A stretch of 64,000 nucleotides of DNA from contig NZ_JAJSDZ010000005.1 in NCBI RefSeq assembly GCF_021272385.1, positions 682,001-746,000 on the forward strand, written 5' to 3'. Shown here in pieces: positions 41,063 to 50,785 of this stretch. A program made the translations under genes and the position numbers. Below the pieces are notes generated by a model. The model was not told the DNA's origin and searched no databases. It saw nothing but the letters and a program-made list of their open reading frames with translations. Source of the DNA: Vibrio salinus. Its GTDB lineage: Bacteria; Pseudomonadota; Gammaproteobacteria; Enterobacterales; Vibrionaceae. How positions within the stretch are numbered: the first letter of the stretch is position 1; each line of letters starts with the position of its first letter.

Positions 41063-42352
41063 ATGTTGACTATGGAAAAACAACTAACAAATCTTGCCCC
41101 TCAATTACGTCAAGGTGGCGAGATGTTACTGCGTCTCCCGGGCCTTCCGGCAAAATTGAAAAGAGACTTACGAGATCTTCTGAATTTTCCAACCAAAAAA
41201 TCAGCATCTCTGAGCGATCAGACAACACGCCTTTTAGGACTTTATGAACGCTCTATAAAAATCATGGCCTCCAATCCGCACATGTCTGAATTTGAGCGGA
41301 GTAATTCAACTGAACAGGATCTGTTAGCCCAACTTTCATCAGAACTCCAGACACTCATCACAGAACTTGATTTTGAAGGCGAATATGGCGAAAGGCTGTA
41401 TGACATCCGGGCAAAATTACTCATCGGTGTCAATGGGCAGGAACTGTTAGATCTGACCTTAAACGTTCTCGAACTGGTTGTCCATGGCACAGAACATGAG
41501 AGAAAGGCCTCTGAAAAATTTCTTCATGATCTTAGTAACAGCGTATCAACACAATTAAAAGCCAGCTCGCAAAATGTCACCCAGAGTAAAAATAACTCTG
41601 AAAACCGAGGGGAAATGTATCAGGATCTGTCCAAACTTCTTTCCCGGAGTCAGGATATCCTCAACAGAAACGACGATCTCGAATCGATGAAATCCCGGTT
41701 AAATCCGGTTTTCTCTGAATTAGCCCTTATTATCGAAAGACTGGAAGACGCCGAAAGTAGAGAGAAAACGCTGATTGAGCGGATGGAATTTCAAAAGTCG
41801 CAAATAAAAACACTTCGAGACAGCACTCATGACTACCGGCACCGTTTAGAGGAACAAACGGCGAGATTACAACAGGATCCGCTGACCAAAACCTACAACC
41901 GAAACGCGTTTTATAACAAACTGGAGCACGAATATCACCGCTGGATAAAAAATCAACTTCCGCTTCGTATTGTCCTGTTTGATATCGATAATTTTAAACA
42001 TCTGAATGATCAATTCGGTTTTACTGCCGGAGATAAAGCATTGAAAATCATCGCTCGCACAATTCACAGCCATATTCCATCGAATACGGTTTTGGCCCGA
42101 TTTGCCGGCGAAGAATTCATAATTATGTTTCCCGATTGTGATAACGATTCAACGTTTAAGGCTGTTGAACAAATCAAAACAAAAGTGTCACAATTACCCT
42201 TCAAATTCAGAAACAAAAGCATTCAAATAACGCTTTCAGCAGCAAGTACTGAATTTATCGAAAGCGATACTCCAGAAGAAGTACTCGATCGTATCAGACA
42301 TTATCTGAACGAAGCAAAAGAATCAGGATCCAGCCAATTTTTGTGGAAGTAA
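41063..42352 (+). CDS. Diguanylate cyclase (GGDEF protein)
   Basis: 429 residues from the ATG at 41063 (another ATG at 41072; neither has a clear ribosome site). No membrane helix. An N-terminal helical region, a coiled coil (about 210-285), then a GGDEF domain: LTKTYNRNAFYNKL, VLFDIDNFKHLNDQFGFTAGDKAL and the active site RFAGEEF (AGEEF at 348-352). The first Gly is Ala, a change tolerated in several active enzymes. No RxxD inhibitory site precedes it, so feedback control by c-di-GMP is unlikely. The 289-base gap before it holds no gene that I can support. Confidence 0.88.
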   Translation: MLTMEKQLTNLAPQLRQGGEMLLRLPGLPAKLKRDLRDLLNFPTKKSASLSDQTTRLLGLYERSIKIMASNPHMSEFERSNSTEQDLLAQLSSELQTLITELDFEGEYGERLYDIRAKLLIGVNGQELLDLTLNVLELVVHGTEHERKASEKFLHDLSNSVSTQLKASSQNVTQSKNNSENRGEMYQDLSKLLSRSQDILNRNDDLESMKSRLNPVFSELALIIERLEDAESREKTLIERMEFQKSQIKTLRDSTHDYRHRLEEQTARLQQDPLTKTYNRNAFYNKLEHEYHRWIKNQLPLRIVLFDIDNFKHLNDQFGFTAGDKALKIIARTIHSHIPSNTVLARFAGEEFIIMFPDCDNDSTFKAVEQIKTKVSQLPFKFRNKSIQITLSAASTEFIESDTPEEVLDRIRHYLNEAKESGSSQFLWK

Positions 42353-42579
42353 CAAAGGCCACAATACACAATCGGTTATAAAACAAGCAAACAATCCATC
42401 CTATTAATGGCTATCTTCACACTGATGACGAATACTTATTTCTCCTATTGTCATTTTTACGCTACATTGAAACTCTAAAATCAAAAAGTTAGACAGCTTC
42501 AGTCATATTGCTCAGAGCAAAACAGAGAATATTGCTCCTATTCTAAAAACAAAAAAGATCTCTTATAAGGGAGGCGCCA

Positions 42580-43938
42580 ATGATTACACATATTAATCCA
42601 ACAGGCAGCATGGACTTACTTTCCCAGCTGGAAGTTGAACGACTAAAGAAAACAGCCTCAAGCGGCGACCTTTACGAACTATACCGAAACTGCACCCTTG
42701 CTGTTCTCAATTCAGGCAGCCATACAGACAACTCAAAAGAACTTCTCGATAAATACCAATCGTTTGATGTCAACGTTCTCAGACGTGAACGAGGAATGAA
42801 ACTGGAGCTGATAAACCCTCCGGCTCATGCTTTTGTTGACGGGGACATCATCAAAGGTATCCAGGAACATTTATTTTCAGTACTGAGAGACATCGTGTAT
42901 GTCAACATGCACCTCAGAGACAGCCACGCTTTCAATCTGGATAACTCATCTCACATCACCAACTTAGTTTTCAGTATTCTCCGAAATTCCGGAACACTGA
43001 CCCCGGGAATTGTACCGAATATGGTTGTTTGCTGGGGTGGACATTCCATCAATGCAACCGAATATCAGTACACAAGGGAAGTCGGAAGCCAGTTGGGGTT
43101 ACGGGAACTCAATATCTGTACAGGGTGCGGCCCGGGAGCAATGGAAGGACCGATGAAAGGTGCAGCTATCGGGCATGCCAAACAACGTTATAACAAGGCT
43201 TGCTACGTCGGTTTAACCGAACCATCCATTATTGCTGCAGAGCCACCAAATCCAATCGTAACCGAACTGGTTATTATGCCTGACATAGAAAAAAGGCTGG
43301 AAGCCTTTGTCCGGTTTGCTCATGGTATCATTATTTTCCCCGGTGGCCCGGGCACCGCAGAAGAACTGCTGTACATTCTTGGTATCATGATGCATCCGGA
43401 AAATGACACACAACCAATGCCAATCGTATTAACCGGACCAAAAGAAAGCGAAGCTTATTTTCGTTCACTCGACAAATTCATTTCTGAAACATTAGGTGAG
43501 CAGGCAACCAGGCATTATAAAATCATTATTGATAACGCCCCCGAAGTCGCCAGAATTATGAAAGAATCCATGCCGGAAATCCGACAGTACAGGAAAGACA
43601 GTGGCGATGCCTATTGTTTTAACTGGTCACTGAAAATTGATCCGTCATTTCAGCATCCGTTTGAACCAACACATGAAGCCATGGCAGCACTTGACCTTCA
43701 TCATAATCAGGCACCGGATCAACTGGCAGCAAACCTGCGCAAAGCTTTTTCCGGTATTGTTGCCGGAAATGTCAAAGCGGACGGAATCCAGACTATTGAA
43801 GAGCACGGACCGTTTTTACTTGATGGTGATAAGGCATTAATGAAAAAAATGGACCGGTTACTCAGCGACTTTGTTCAGCAGAACAGGATGAAACTTCCGG
43901 GTGGGCATGCCTATGAACCCTGCTATCAAATAATGTAA
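42580..43938 (+). CDS. ppnN: Nucleotide 5'-monophosphate nucleosidase PpnN
   Basis: 452 residues (E. coli YgdH/PpnN 454). The Rossmann-like lysine-decarboxylase-type core has [14 protein letters not shown] and [18 protein letters not shown], the PGGxGT motif that binds the nucleotide. Flanking N- and C-terminal domains are characteristic of the long PpnN type, regulated by (p)ppGpp. It cleaves GMP and other nucleotides to base and ribose-5-phosphate. AAGGGAGG is a strong ribosome site. Confidence 0.95.
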   Translation: MITHINPTGSMDLLSQLEVERLKKTASSGDLYELYRNCTLAVLNSGSHTDNSKELLDKYQSFDVNVLRRERGMKLELINPPAHAFVDGDIIKGIQEHLFSVLRDIVYVNMHLRDSHAFNLDNSSHITNLVFSILRNSGTLTPGIVPNMVVCWGGHSINATEYQYTREVGSQLGLRELNICTGCGPGAMEGPMKGAAIGHAKQRYNKACYVGLTEPSIIAAEPPNPIVTELVIMPDIEKRLEAFVRFAHGIIIFPGGPGTAEELLYILGIMMHPENDTQPMPIVLTGPKESEAYFRSLDKFISETLGEQATRHYKIIIDNAPEVARIMKESMPEIRQYRKDSGDAYCFNWSLKIDPSFQHPFEPTHEAMAALDLHHNQAPDQLAANLRKAFSGIVAGNVKADGIQTIEEHGPFLLDGDKALMKKMDRLLSDFVQQNRMKLPGGHAYEPCYQIM

Positions 43939-43965
43939 GGTAGTAATCTGAATCAGTTAATTTAC

Positions 43966-43992
43966 AATAGGGGCTTCGGCCCTTATTTTTTT
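43966..43992 (+). terminator. Terminator after ppnN, abutting xni
   Basis: AATAGGGGC and GCCCTTATT form a stem (one G-T pair) with a stable TTCG loop, followed by eight T's that end 9 bases before the xni ATG. Confidence 0.82.
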
Positions 43993-43999
43993 TCTGATT

Positions 44000-44785
44000 A
44001 TGTCTATACACCTTGTTATTATTGATGCATTAAATCTGATTCGACGCGTTCACTCTGCTCAGCCGGATCCTGCCGATATCGACCGGACTATTGAGACAAC
44101 GAAAAGGACTCTGACCCGAATCATTAATGAATCCAAGCCAACCCACATTGTGGCTGTTTTCGATCACAACAGTGATGACAGGGGATGGAGAGCCAGTTTG
44201 CTTCCGGAATATAAACAGGGAAGAAAACCCATGCCGGTACCGTTGCAGGAAGGAATGGATGTCATTCAGCAGGCGTGGTGGGAATTAGGCATCGACTCTC
44301 TGCTTTCCAGCGGAGATGAAGCGGATGATTTGGTTGCAACGCTGGCAATAAAAGTCGCCAAACATGGTGAAAAAGTCACCATCATTTCAACAGATAAAGG
44401 CTATTGCCAGATTCTGTCCCCAACCCTTCAAATCCGGGATTACTTTCAGCACCGGTGGTTAGATGCCCCTTTTGTAAAAAAAGAATTTGGCGTCCAGCCT
44501 GAGCAGTTACCTGATTACTGGGGGTTTACCGGTATCAGTTCCAGTCAGATATCCGGCGTTCCAGGACTCGGCCCCAAGGCAGCACAAGACATATTATCCA
44601 CTTACCCGACTCTGGAAGAAGCCTTTCAGGCCAGTGATATACCGAAAAAATATCAAAATAAAATGGAAGATAATTACGAGCTGGCATTAGCCTGTAAACA
44701 GGTAGCAACGTTAAAAACTGACCTGGAACTGGGATTTAATCTTCAAGACATCCGTTATCCGTCACATCAGGCAAACGAAAGCTGA
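44000..44785 (+). CDS. xni: Flap endonuclease Xni (ExoIX)
   Basis: 261 residues (E. coli 251), related to the 5'-nuclease domain of DNA polymerase I. LVIIDALNLIRRVHS is the N-terminal Asp site, SSGDEADDLVATLAIK and ISTDKGYCQIL carry the metal-binding acids, and the helix-3-turn region GVPGLGPKAAQDIL follows. It binds and cleaves flap DNA. The ATG has no visible ribosome site: the 19 bases upstream are the terminator T tract and CTGATT. Another nearby start was looked for without success. Confidence 0.92.
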   Translation: MSIHLVIIDALNLIRRVHSAQPDPADIDRTIETTKRTLTRIINESKPTHIVAVFDHNSDDRGWRASLLPEYKQGRKPMPVPLQEGMDVIQQAWWELGIDSLLSSGDEADDLVATLAIKVAKHGEKVTIISTDKGYCQILSPTLQIRDYFQHRWLDAPFVKKEFGVQPEQLPDYWGFTGISSSQISGVPGLGPKAAQDILSTYPTLEEAFQASDIPKKYQNKMEDNYELALACKQVATLKTDLELGFNLQDIRYPSHQANES

Positions 44786-44791
44786 AGATGA

Positions 44792-44820
44792 CAAAGGAAG
44801 CAGAGCCTGAGCTTCCTTTG
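44792..44820. terminator. Hairpin between xni and rlmM
   Basis: CAAAGGAAGC and GCTTCCTTTG (10 bp, perfect) around a 9-base loop, between the convergent xni and rlmM genes. The T tract is short on both strands, so termination is likely but not certain. Confidence 0.6.
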
Positions 44821-44845
44821 TTCGCTGATGCTCCGTCATTGAATA

Positions 44846-45937
44846 TTAATGAGGAGAAATATTAGAGAGGCTCTGAATATGAACGGTAATTTCTTCCCGA
44901 TCATGGTACAAATGTTTCGCCTGAAGTTTGAATTTCACACCATTTTCTTTCAAGAATATTTTGAGGTTTTCAATATCCTGCAGCACCTCATCATAACGCC
45001 CTTTCATCGGCAGTTTTAAATTAAAAATGGTTTCTTTAGCCCAACCGCTTATTATCCACTCTCCCATAAGCTGAGCGACCCGGGAAGGCTTTTCAATCAT
45101 ATCGCAAATAAGCCAGGTTATATTTTTTCTCGGTGGTTCGAATTTAAAACCGTCTGCCATATGATGCTTTACCTGCCCCGTTTCCATCAGACTGTCAGCC
45201 ATTTGTCCGTTATCTACCGCATGAACAAACATCGAACGTTTGACCAACTGATAAGTCCAGCCACCGGGACAGGCACCTAAATCCACGCCCCACATTCCTG
45301 GGGCCAGTCTTTCATCCCATTCATTTTTCGGGATAAAGACATGAAACGCTTCTTCAAGTTTTAATGTGGAACGACTCGGTGCGTCTGCCGGAAATTTAAG
45401 GCGGGGAATTCCCATGAAAAAAGCCGAATTGTTACCCGGATAAGAAAAACCGGTAAAACAGTGGCCGGGCTCTGTAAAACAAACATGCATAACTGGTTTT
45501 TTGACATTCTCTTTTTCAAAAAGAAACCCTTTACCTCTCATTGCCTGCCTGAGAGGTACCGTAAATTTCCGACAGAATTTCAACAATTCCTTTGCTTCAT
45601 TGGTATCCGGCGTTTCGATCCGCAAATCACCACAACGGGGGAAACCATCACCTTCACTGATTGCAGATAAAATCGGGCTGATACGATCCTGAACCGGTAA
45701 ATCCTCACATTCAGCCACAACCGCAAACATCTGGCGGGAAAAAATAAGCGTATTAAATTCCAGTTCCTTTATCAGACGATGTGCATCGCCATCTTGATAA
45801 CATTCAAACAAAACAAACCCCGAATTCGGCTTAAGCCGTGGAAAGCCATAGACTTCAATCCGGGCTGCTTTATCCTGAATTTCACCTGCACATTCTTTTT
45901 CAAAACCAGGCCGGCAATAAAGCATCAACTGTTTCAC
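44846..45937 (-). CDS. rlmM: 23S rRNA 2'-O-ribose C2498 methyltransferase RlmM
   Basis: 363 residues (E. coli 366). An N-terminal THUMP-like domain is followed by a Rossmann SAM domain with [16 protein letters not shown] and the catalytic Lys/Asp segments ([24 protein letters not shown]). It methylates C2498 of 23S rRNA. It is the last gene of the gcvA-hydrolase-ygdD-rlmM chain, and its start overlaps the ygdD stop by 4 bases. Confidence 0.96.
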   Translation of the reverse strand: MKQLMLYCRPGFEKECAGEIQDKAARIEVYGFPRLKPNSGFVLFECYQDGDAHRLIKELEFNTLIFSRQMFAVVAECEDLPVQDRISPILSAISEGDGFPRCGDLRIETPDTNEAKELLKFCRKFTVPLRQAMRGKGFLFEKENVKKPVMHVCFTEPGHCFTGFSYPGNNSAFFMGIPRLKFPADAPSRSTLKLEEAFHVFIPKNEWDERLAPGMWGVDLGACPGGWTYQLVKRSMFVHAVDNGQMADSLMETGQVKHHMADGFKFEPPRKNITWLICDMIEKPSRVAQLMGEWIISGWAKETIFNLKLPMKGRYDEVLQDIENLKIFLKENGVKFKLQAKHLYHDREEITVHIQSLSNISPH

Positions 45938-46335
45938 AGACTTACCTCTTTCATTTTAAATGCCGCTATAAGTATCATGATCCAGCCGATAATAAAAAAT
46001 AATCCACCGACAGGTGTCACCGGACCAAACCATTTAACCCCAGTCATGGCGAGCAAATATAAACTGCCACTAAAACAAAGGATGCCGATAGTAAAACAAA
46101 AACCGGAGCGATTAAAATATTTTTGAGCTTCAGGGTTACCAGACGTCATAAAACTCAGTACACAAGCCAGTATCAGGGCAATAGAATGAATCAACTGATA
46201 GAAAACGCCTGTTTTAAAAACGTCCAGAAGATAGGGGGAAAGCGCCCCTTTGAGCCCGTGAGCTGCAAAAGCCCCCAGTATTACACCTGTTGCACCAAAA
46301 AAAGCGCCAACGGATAAAAAATAACGACTAAGCAC
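45934..46335 (-). CDS. ygdD: YgdD (DUF423) small membrane protein
   Basis: 133 residues with four hydrophobic segments, opening with [23 protein letters not shown], the DUF423 signature. The family is a small inner-membrane protein of unknown role. It overlaps the upstream hydrolase gene by 8 bases and rlmM by 4, the same order as E. coli gcvA-ygdD-rlmM. Confidence 0.93.
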   Translation of the reverse strand: MLSRYFLSVGAFFGATGVILGAFAAHGLKGALSPYLLDVFKTGVFYQLIHSIALILACVLSFMTSGNPEAQKYFNRSGFCFTIGILCFSGSLYLLAMTGVKWFGPVTPVGGLFFIIGWIMILIAAFKMKEVSL

Positions 46336-46951
46336 GATATGCCTCCAGAATAAACGTTGCTAACATTTCTGCTGCTTCTGATAAATTTTGTTCCTCAGAC
46401 AATCCGGATGCCTTTCGGGGCTTGAAACTATGATCCCCATCCTTTAAGAAACGAACCGTTATCTGATCGGATAATGACATTAATTCCAATTCTTTACGGT
46501 TTCCGAATGTATCCCGTTCCCCCTGAAGAATCAGCCCCTTTTTCCGGAACATTTCCAGGTGCTTGCCTTTAAAGTTTTCCGGCTTACCCGGAGGATGAAA
46601 CGGAAAACCCAGGCAGGCAACAGCTTTGACCTGCTTATTATCTTCCAGTAACGAAGCCATACGGCCTCCCATTGATTTTCCCCCGATGACGATACCATCT
46701 GGCCGGGCATATTTTTCAATCACAGCTTCATAGGCTTCCAGCAACTTTGGCGACCGGTCCGGAGGACGTCTTTTATTAAGTTCTTTTTGCTTAATCATAT
46801 AGGGAAAATCAAACCGTATTACACAAATCCCCTTTTTTTCCAGATATTGAGCAATGAACTCCATAAAGGGATGTTCCATACCCGCTCCGGCACCATGAGC
46901 AAAAATAAATGCAGGCTGTTCCAGAGAACCGTTAATAATGACATTATTCAT
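46328..46951 (-). CDS. Alpha/beta hydrolase of the KANL3/Tex30 type
   Basis: 207 residues. The oxyanion stretch is FAHGAGAGMEHPFM, and the nucleophile elbow is GGKSMGGRMA (Ser93). Asp147 in QGERDTFG and His174 in DGDHSF complete the triad. The substrate is unknown; family members are often annotated as dienelactone hydrolase-like. It is inserted between gcvA and ygdD and overlaps each by 8 bases, so it belongs to the same message. E. coli lacks it at this position. Confidence 0.86.
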   Translation of the reverse strand: MNNVIINGSLEQPAFIFAHGAGAGMEHPFMEFIAQYLEKKGICVIRFDFPYMIKQKELNKRRPPDRSPKLLEAYEAVIEKYARPDGIVIGGKSMGGRMASLLEDNKQVKAVACLGFPFHPPGKPENFKGKHLEMFRKKGLILQGERDTFGNRKELELMSLSDQITVRFLKDGDHSFKPRKASGLSEEQNLSEAAEMLATFILEAYRA

Positions 46952-47852
46952 CCAGCATTTCCTCCTGTTCCTGTTTGGCTCTGGCTATCATCCAGTCACG
47001 GAAAGTGGCAATCCGGCCAGTATCCGCCTGCTTCTCATGACAAACGACATAAAAGGCATTATCCGTCATCAATACCTTATCAAATGGTGCGACCAACCGG
47101 CCTGATGCCAGCTCAGGCTGCGCAAGGACATTATTACCTAATGCCACTCCCTGACCATGAGCCGCCGCCTGCAACACCATGGTTGAATGACTGAAAATAG
47201 GCCCATGGTTCACATTAACACCGGAAATATCATTCTCTTTAACAAACTGCTTCCACTCCTGACGGGAGGTATCATGAAGCAATGTATGACCGGCCAAATC
47301 AGACAATTCAATCAGAGGCTTTTCACCATGGAGTAACAGTGGCGAGCACAAAGGAATTAAAAACTCCTGATACAATTTGTCCGCTCTTAACCCCGGCCAA
47401 TGCCCCTTACCATAATAAATTGCGACATCAACATCGTCGAACAATGAACCTTCATCCTTATCAACTGCTTTTATCCGAACATCAATATCCGGTTGTTGCC
47501 GGTTAAAATCAGCCAGCCTTGGAACTAACCACTGAATGGCAAAACTAGGAGGAAGACTGATCGTTAAAGCGCCTTTTTCACTTCTTTCAAGCAACTTATC
47601 CGTGGCTTCCTGAATGGCAGAAAAAATATCTTTCATATCTGAAAAATAATTTTGTCCTTCTTTCGTCAGCAATAAGGAGCGATTTCTTCTTTTAAAAAGC
47701 TTTAATCCGAGAAATTCTTCCAAGGTTTTAATCTGATGACTGACAGCAGCTTGTGTAACGTACAATTCTTCCGCAGCTCTTGTAAAACTAAGATGTCTTG
47801 CCGCCGACTCAAAAACCCGGAGCGAATTTAAAGGAGGAAGCCTCTTAATCAT
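46944..47852 (-). CDS. gcvA: Glycine cleavage regulator GcvA (LysR family)
   Basis: 302 residues (E. coli 305). The N-terminal LysR helix-turn-helix is LSFTRAAEELYVTQAAVSHQIK, preceded by the MIKRLPPLNSLRVFESAARH opening typical of GcvA. The C-terminal effector domain runs from about residue 93. GcvA activates gcvTHP and the divergent gcvB sRNA. A CTAAT element on the minus strand (47874-47878), 22 bases before its ATG, matches the GcvA core site. It heads the four-gene overlapping operon. Confidence 0.93.
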   Translation of the reverse strand: MIKRLPPLNSLRVFESAARHLSFTRAAEELYVTQAAVSHQIKTLEEFLGLKLFKRRNRSLLLTKEGQNYFSDMKDIFSAIQEATDKLLERSEKGALTISLPPSFAIQWLVPRLADFNRQQPDIDVRIKAVDKDEGSLFDDVDVAIYYGKGHWPGLRADKLYQEFLIPLCSPLLLHGEKPLIELSDLAGHTLLHDTSRQEWKQFVKENDISGVNVNHGPIFSHSTMVLQAAAHGQGVALGNNVLAQPELASGRLVAPFDKVLMTDNAFYVVCHEKQADTGRIATFRDWMIARAKQEQEEMLDE

Positions 47853-47910
47853 TTTTTCTTTCCAAACCTATCTATTAGTTTTTCTTATGCGAAACATTAT
47901 AAATTATCCA

Positions 47911-47939
47911 TTGCTGAGGTGCGACAAAAATTCTATATT
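47911..47939 (+). promoter_or_regulatory. Promoter of gcvB
   Basis: TTGCTG (47911-47916), 17 bases, then TATATT (47934-47939). This predicts a start near 47946, just at the first base of the 5' stem of GcvB. It is divergent from gcvA across a 58-base gap, the position where GcvA binds in E. coli. Confidence 0.7.
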
Positions 47940-47945
47940 CATTCC

Positions 47946-48146
47946 CGCAAAACAAGCCTTAACAACCTGATTCTCCTTGGAATCATTGAGTCTTGTGTTG
48001 CGATGTTGTGTTTGCAAACTCGAATTTCGAGTTCGGTAGATTTCTACCATTTTTTGCGCAGTCATTCTGCACAAATCTATACTTCCTGTATTTATTTTTT
48101 TGACCTGTCTGTCAAATTTAACACCGCCGGTTGGCGGTGTTTTTTT
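47946..48146 (+). ncRNA. gcvB: GcvB small regulatory RNA
   Basis: About 201 nt, near the E. coli GcvB size (205). The 5' stem is GCAAAACAAG (47947-47956) with CTTGTGTTGC (47992-48001), one mismatch. Next is the G/U-rich R1 target-binding segment GATGTTGTGTTTGCAA, the conserved GGTAG-CTACC hairpin followed by TTTTTT, then CTTCCTGTA and CCTGTCTGTC. The terminator ACACCGCC-GGTT-GGCGGTGT ends in T's. These blocks match E. coli GcvB in order. GcvB with Hfq represses many amino-acid and peptide transporter mRNAs. The gene is divergent from gcvA, the diagnostic context. Confidence 0.93.
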
Positions 48147-48152
48147 ATGCAT

Positions 48153-48183
48153 AAAAAAACCGCAGCACTACGGCCACGGTTCA
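48153..48183 (-). terminator. Terminator after thiI
   Basis: On the minus strand AACCG and CGGTT enclose an imperfect inner stem and are followed by seven T's, 24 bases after the thiI stop. It is back to back with the gcvB terminator. Confidence 0.55.
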
Positions 48184-48206
48184 TAACAAGACTCATACGG
48201 CTTCAA

Positions 48207-49655
48207 TTAAGGACGGTACACCTTAACGTTATTAAATCCTTGCTCTTTAAGGTACAAAGCCTGCAAACGGCTCATAACTCCCCGTTCACAATACAAAAGA
48301 TACGTTGCTGATTGGTCCAGGTCACCGAATTTCGTAGCGAGTTTATAAAATGGAATGTGTACCACTTTCACGCCTTCAACTTCTAAAGGGTTATGCTCTT
48401 CTTCTTCCGGGCCTCTAATATCTAAAACAACCGCATTAGACTGAACTGCATCCACTAATTCGACTTCCGGTGCCTCCTGCTCAGTCTCTTTCGCAATGTC
48501 CCGGATATCCATTTGACGGGCATTAAATACCACCTGTTCAAGAACAGAAAAATCGAATTTATCTTCCTCGGCTTCCAGTTTTTCTTTTATGGCTTTAACG
48601 GTTGGTTTTTTTGAAATGACACCACAATATTCCGGCATAGTTTTTGCGAAATCTTCCGTACCAATATCCCGGGCCAGATTAATAATGTCTTCTTTATCCC
48701 AGTTAATCAAAGGACGAAGAATCAAGCGATCCGTCACGCCATCAATATGACGCAGATTAGTCAGTGTCTGGCTGGATACCTGCCCCAACGCTTCCCCGGT
48801 TACCAGTGCCTGAATACCAAATTTTTCAGCAATCATTCCGGCAGCACGCATAAACATGCGCTTAAGAATGACCCCCATCTGACCGTCGTCCACTTTTTCA
48901 AGGATCTCTGCTACCACAGGTTCAAAATCAACGGCAATAAAACGGACTTTGGCCGATGACCCATATTTATTCCACAGAAAATGAGCGACCTGTTTAACAC
49001 CGATTTCGTGCGCTGGACCACCAAGGTTGAAGAAACAGTAGTGAACTTTAGAACCTCGTTTTATATGCAGGTAACTGGACACCCCTGAATCAAAGCCACC
49101 GGAAATCAGGCTAAGCACATCTTCCTGTGTTCCTAAAGGAAAACCACCAAGTCCCTTATGACGGGCAATAACCTGGTTCAAAATTTCATTTGAAACTTCA
49201 ATGTTGACAGTAACATCCGGGTTTTTCAGTTTTACCTTAGCGGATTCAATAGCCTGATTTAAACCACCACCGACATAGCGCTCAAGTTCAATAGACGTAA
49301 AATCGTGTTTCCCGCGACGCTTAGCACGAACAACAAAGGTTTTCCCTTCAACCTTATCCCGGTTTAATTCCAAAACCTGCTCATAGATATCATGCATGTC
49401 TTTAAATTCGGACTGCTGAACTTCAAGAACATGATGAATACCCGGCGTCTGAGTCAGGATTTCAACCACTTCGGGATAAAAATCTGATGTCGGTGCCGTC
49501 ACTTCAATGTGATCCCTGCGGTTAAATACCGCAACAGACTGAGTTCGCTTCTGAATAATGTTACGAATATTCGATTCTAAAATGCGGGTAAACCGTTTAC
49601 GTACCGATTCACTTTTAACGAAAATTTCTGGATGAGGCTTAACTATAAATTTCAT
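48207..49655 (-). CDS. thiI: tRNA 4-thiouridine synthase ThiI
   Basis: 482 residues, the E. coli length. An N-terminal ferredoxin-like and THUMP region is followed by the PP-loop [20 protein letters not shown] and a C-terminal rhodanese domain with the catalytic Cys456 ([10 protein letters not shown]). It makes s4U8 in tRNA and provides sulfur for thiamine thiazole. It is monocistronic here. Confidence 0.97.
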   Translation of the reverse strand: MKFIVKPHPEIFVKSESVRKRFTRILESNIRNIIQKRTQSVAVFNRRDHIEVTAPTSDFYPEVVEILTQTPGIHHVLEVQQSEFKDMHDIYEQVLELNRDKVEGKTFVVRAKRRGKHDFTSIELERYVGGGLNQAIESAKVKLKNPDVTVNIEVSNEILNQVIARHKGLGGFPLGTQEDVLSLISGGFDSGVSSYLHIKRGSKVHYCFFNLGGPAHEIGVKQVAHFLWNKYGSSAKVRFIAVDFEPVVAEILEKVDDGQMGVILKRMFMRAAGMIAEKFGIQALVTGEALGQVSSQTLTNLRHIDGVTDRLILRPLINWDKEDIINLARDIGTEDFAKTMPEYCGVISKKPTVKAIKEKLEAEEDKFDFSVLEQVVFNARQMDIRDIAKETEQEAPEVELVDAVQSNAVVLDIRGPEEEEHNPLEVEGVKVVHIPFYKLATKFGDLDQSATYLLYCERGVMSRLQALYLKEQGFNNVKVYRP

Positions 49656-49754
49656 TGGTCTGTTCGCAATATTACTCTGCTGGGTGGAAGTAACTCAGGG
49701 CTACCGTAAAGGCGCAAGATTATACACAAGAATGAAGGAATGAGGAAAGCGAAT

Positions 49755-49788
49755 AAAAACGGGAAAGCACATTATCTTTCCCGTTTTT
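49755..49788 (-). terminator. Terminator after pomAB
   Basis: AAAAACGGGAAAG and CTTTCCCGTTTTT form a 13-bp perfect stem with an 8-base loop. It lies 22 bases after the pomB stop on the minus strand and has T's on both sides. Confidence 0.92.
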
Positions 49789-49810
49789 ATGAAATATTAA
49801 ACGATGAGCA

Positions 49811-50761
49811 TCAGGGCTTAACAGCCTTAACTTCTTTACTGTAAATCGGTTTACCCTGAAGAATACCGATTTCTACCCGCCGGTTAAGCGCCCTGCCCTG
49901 AGGGGTATCATTGCTGGCGATAGGCTGGGTATCAGCCATCCCCAGAACTTCCAGCCGGTTATGATCAAATCCCGGTACTTTCTCCATTTCCTGAGCAACC
50001 GATACAGCCCGCTGAGCAGAGATATCCCATTTAGAGCGATAAAGCTGAGAGTCAAGAGGCTGATTATCTGTATGCCCCGAAATTCTTACAGTACCAGGTA
50101 TATCTTTTACTAACTCAGCGATTTGTCTGACCAAAGGCCGGAACTTAGGCTGCAAGAATGCAGAACCACGAGGGAAAGCGCCCTTTTCACGAATTCTGAT
50201 AACAATCTCCTGCCCCAGATTTTCAATTTCGATGGCACCCTGTTCAATTTCACGGTTCAGTGCTTTTTTCAGACTCTCTAAAACCGTCTCCATCTCTTCC
50301 GTTGTTGCCTGAGATTCCTGAGCCTGTTGTTGCTCAGATTCGGAATTCTGATTATCCTGAGTTGAACTTTCTGGTGATTTGCCACCATTCTGCTCGCCGG
50401 CTTCCCGCTGAGAACCACCAGCCCTGTCTTTATCCCCTTCCTGGAATTCAAGTGACTGTTGAGTGATATCAATCGTTTGCTGCATGATGACATCGATCGG
50501 TGTGGGTTCCGGGCGTCCCGGTCTGAATTCCTGAGCAATAACACTGGTTCCTTTCGGAATATCCTTAACCTCTAAACGATTTTGAACACCAAAAGCAAAT
50601 TTCATTGAACCGGCAATCTGCTTGAACTTCAGTACATCCATCTCAGAAAAAGACAATAGAAGTACAAAAAAGCACATCAAAAGGGACATTAAGTCAGAAA
50701 ATGTTCCCATCCACAACGGAAGCCCCGGTGGCGGACATTTACACTTTTCTTCATCATCCAT
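49811..50761 (-). CDS. pomB: Sodium-driven flagellar stator protein PomB
   Basis: 316 residues. One membrane helix holds the ion-binding Asp (D23 in GTFSDLMSLLMCFFVLLLSFS). A plug and a Gln/Ser-rich linker (about 115-170) follow, then an OmpA-like peptidoglycan-binding domain with VRISGHTDNQPLDSQLYRSKWDISAQRA. The N-terminus follows Vibrio PomB closely. It anchors the Na+-powered stator to the wall. It lies 24 bases downstream of pomA. Confidence 0.95.
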   Translation of the reverse strand: MDDEEKCKCPPPGLPLWMGTFSDLMSLLMCFFVLLLSFSEMDVLKFKQIAGSMKFAFGVQNRLEVKDIPKGTSVIAQEFRPGRPEPTPIDVIMQQTIDITQQSLEFQEGDKDRAGGSQREAGEQNGGKSPESSTQDNQNSESEQQQAQESQATTEEMETVLESLKKALNREIEQGAIEIENLGQEIVIRIREKGAFPRGSAFLQPKFRPLVRQIAELVKDIPGTVRISGHTDNQPLDSQLYRSKWDISAQRAVSVAQEMEKVPGFDHNRLEVLGMADTQPIASNDTPQGRALNRRVEIGILQGKPIYSKEVKAVKP

Positions 50762-50785
50762 ACGACAGTTGCCTAAATCAGAGTG

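Noticed and set aside
40921..41247. 108-residue frame before and into the GGDEF gene
   Set aside because: It overlaps the GGDEF N-terminus in another frame and has an irregular composition; I cannot support it as a gene.
47919..48311. 130-residue open frame across the gcvA-thiI gap
   Set aside because: It covers the gcvB promoter and RNA and runs into thiI antisense; the conserved RNA blocks explain the sequence better.
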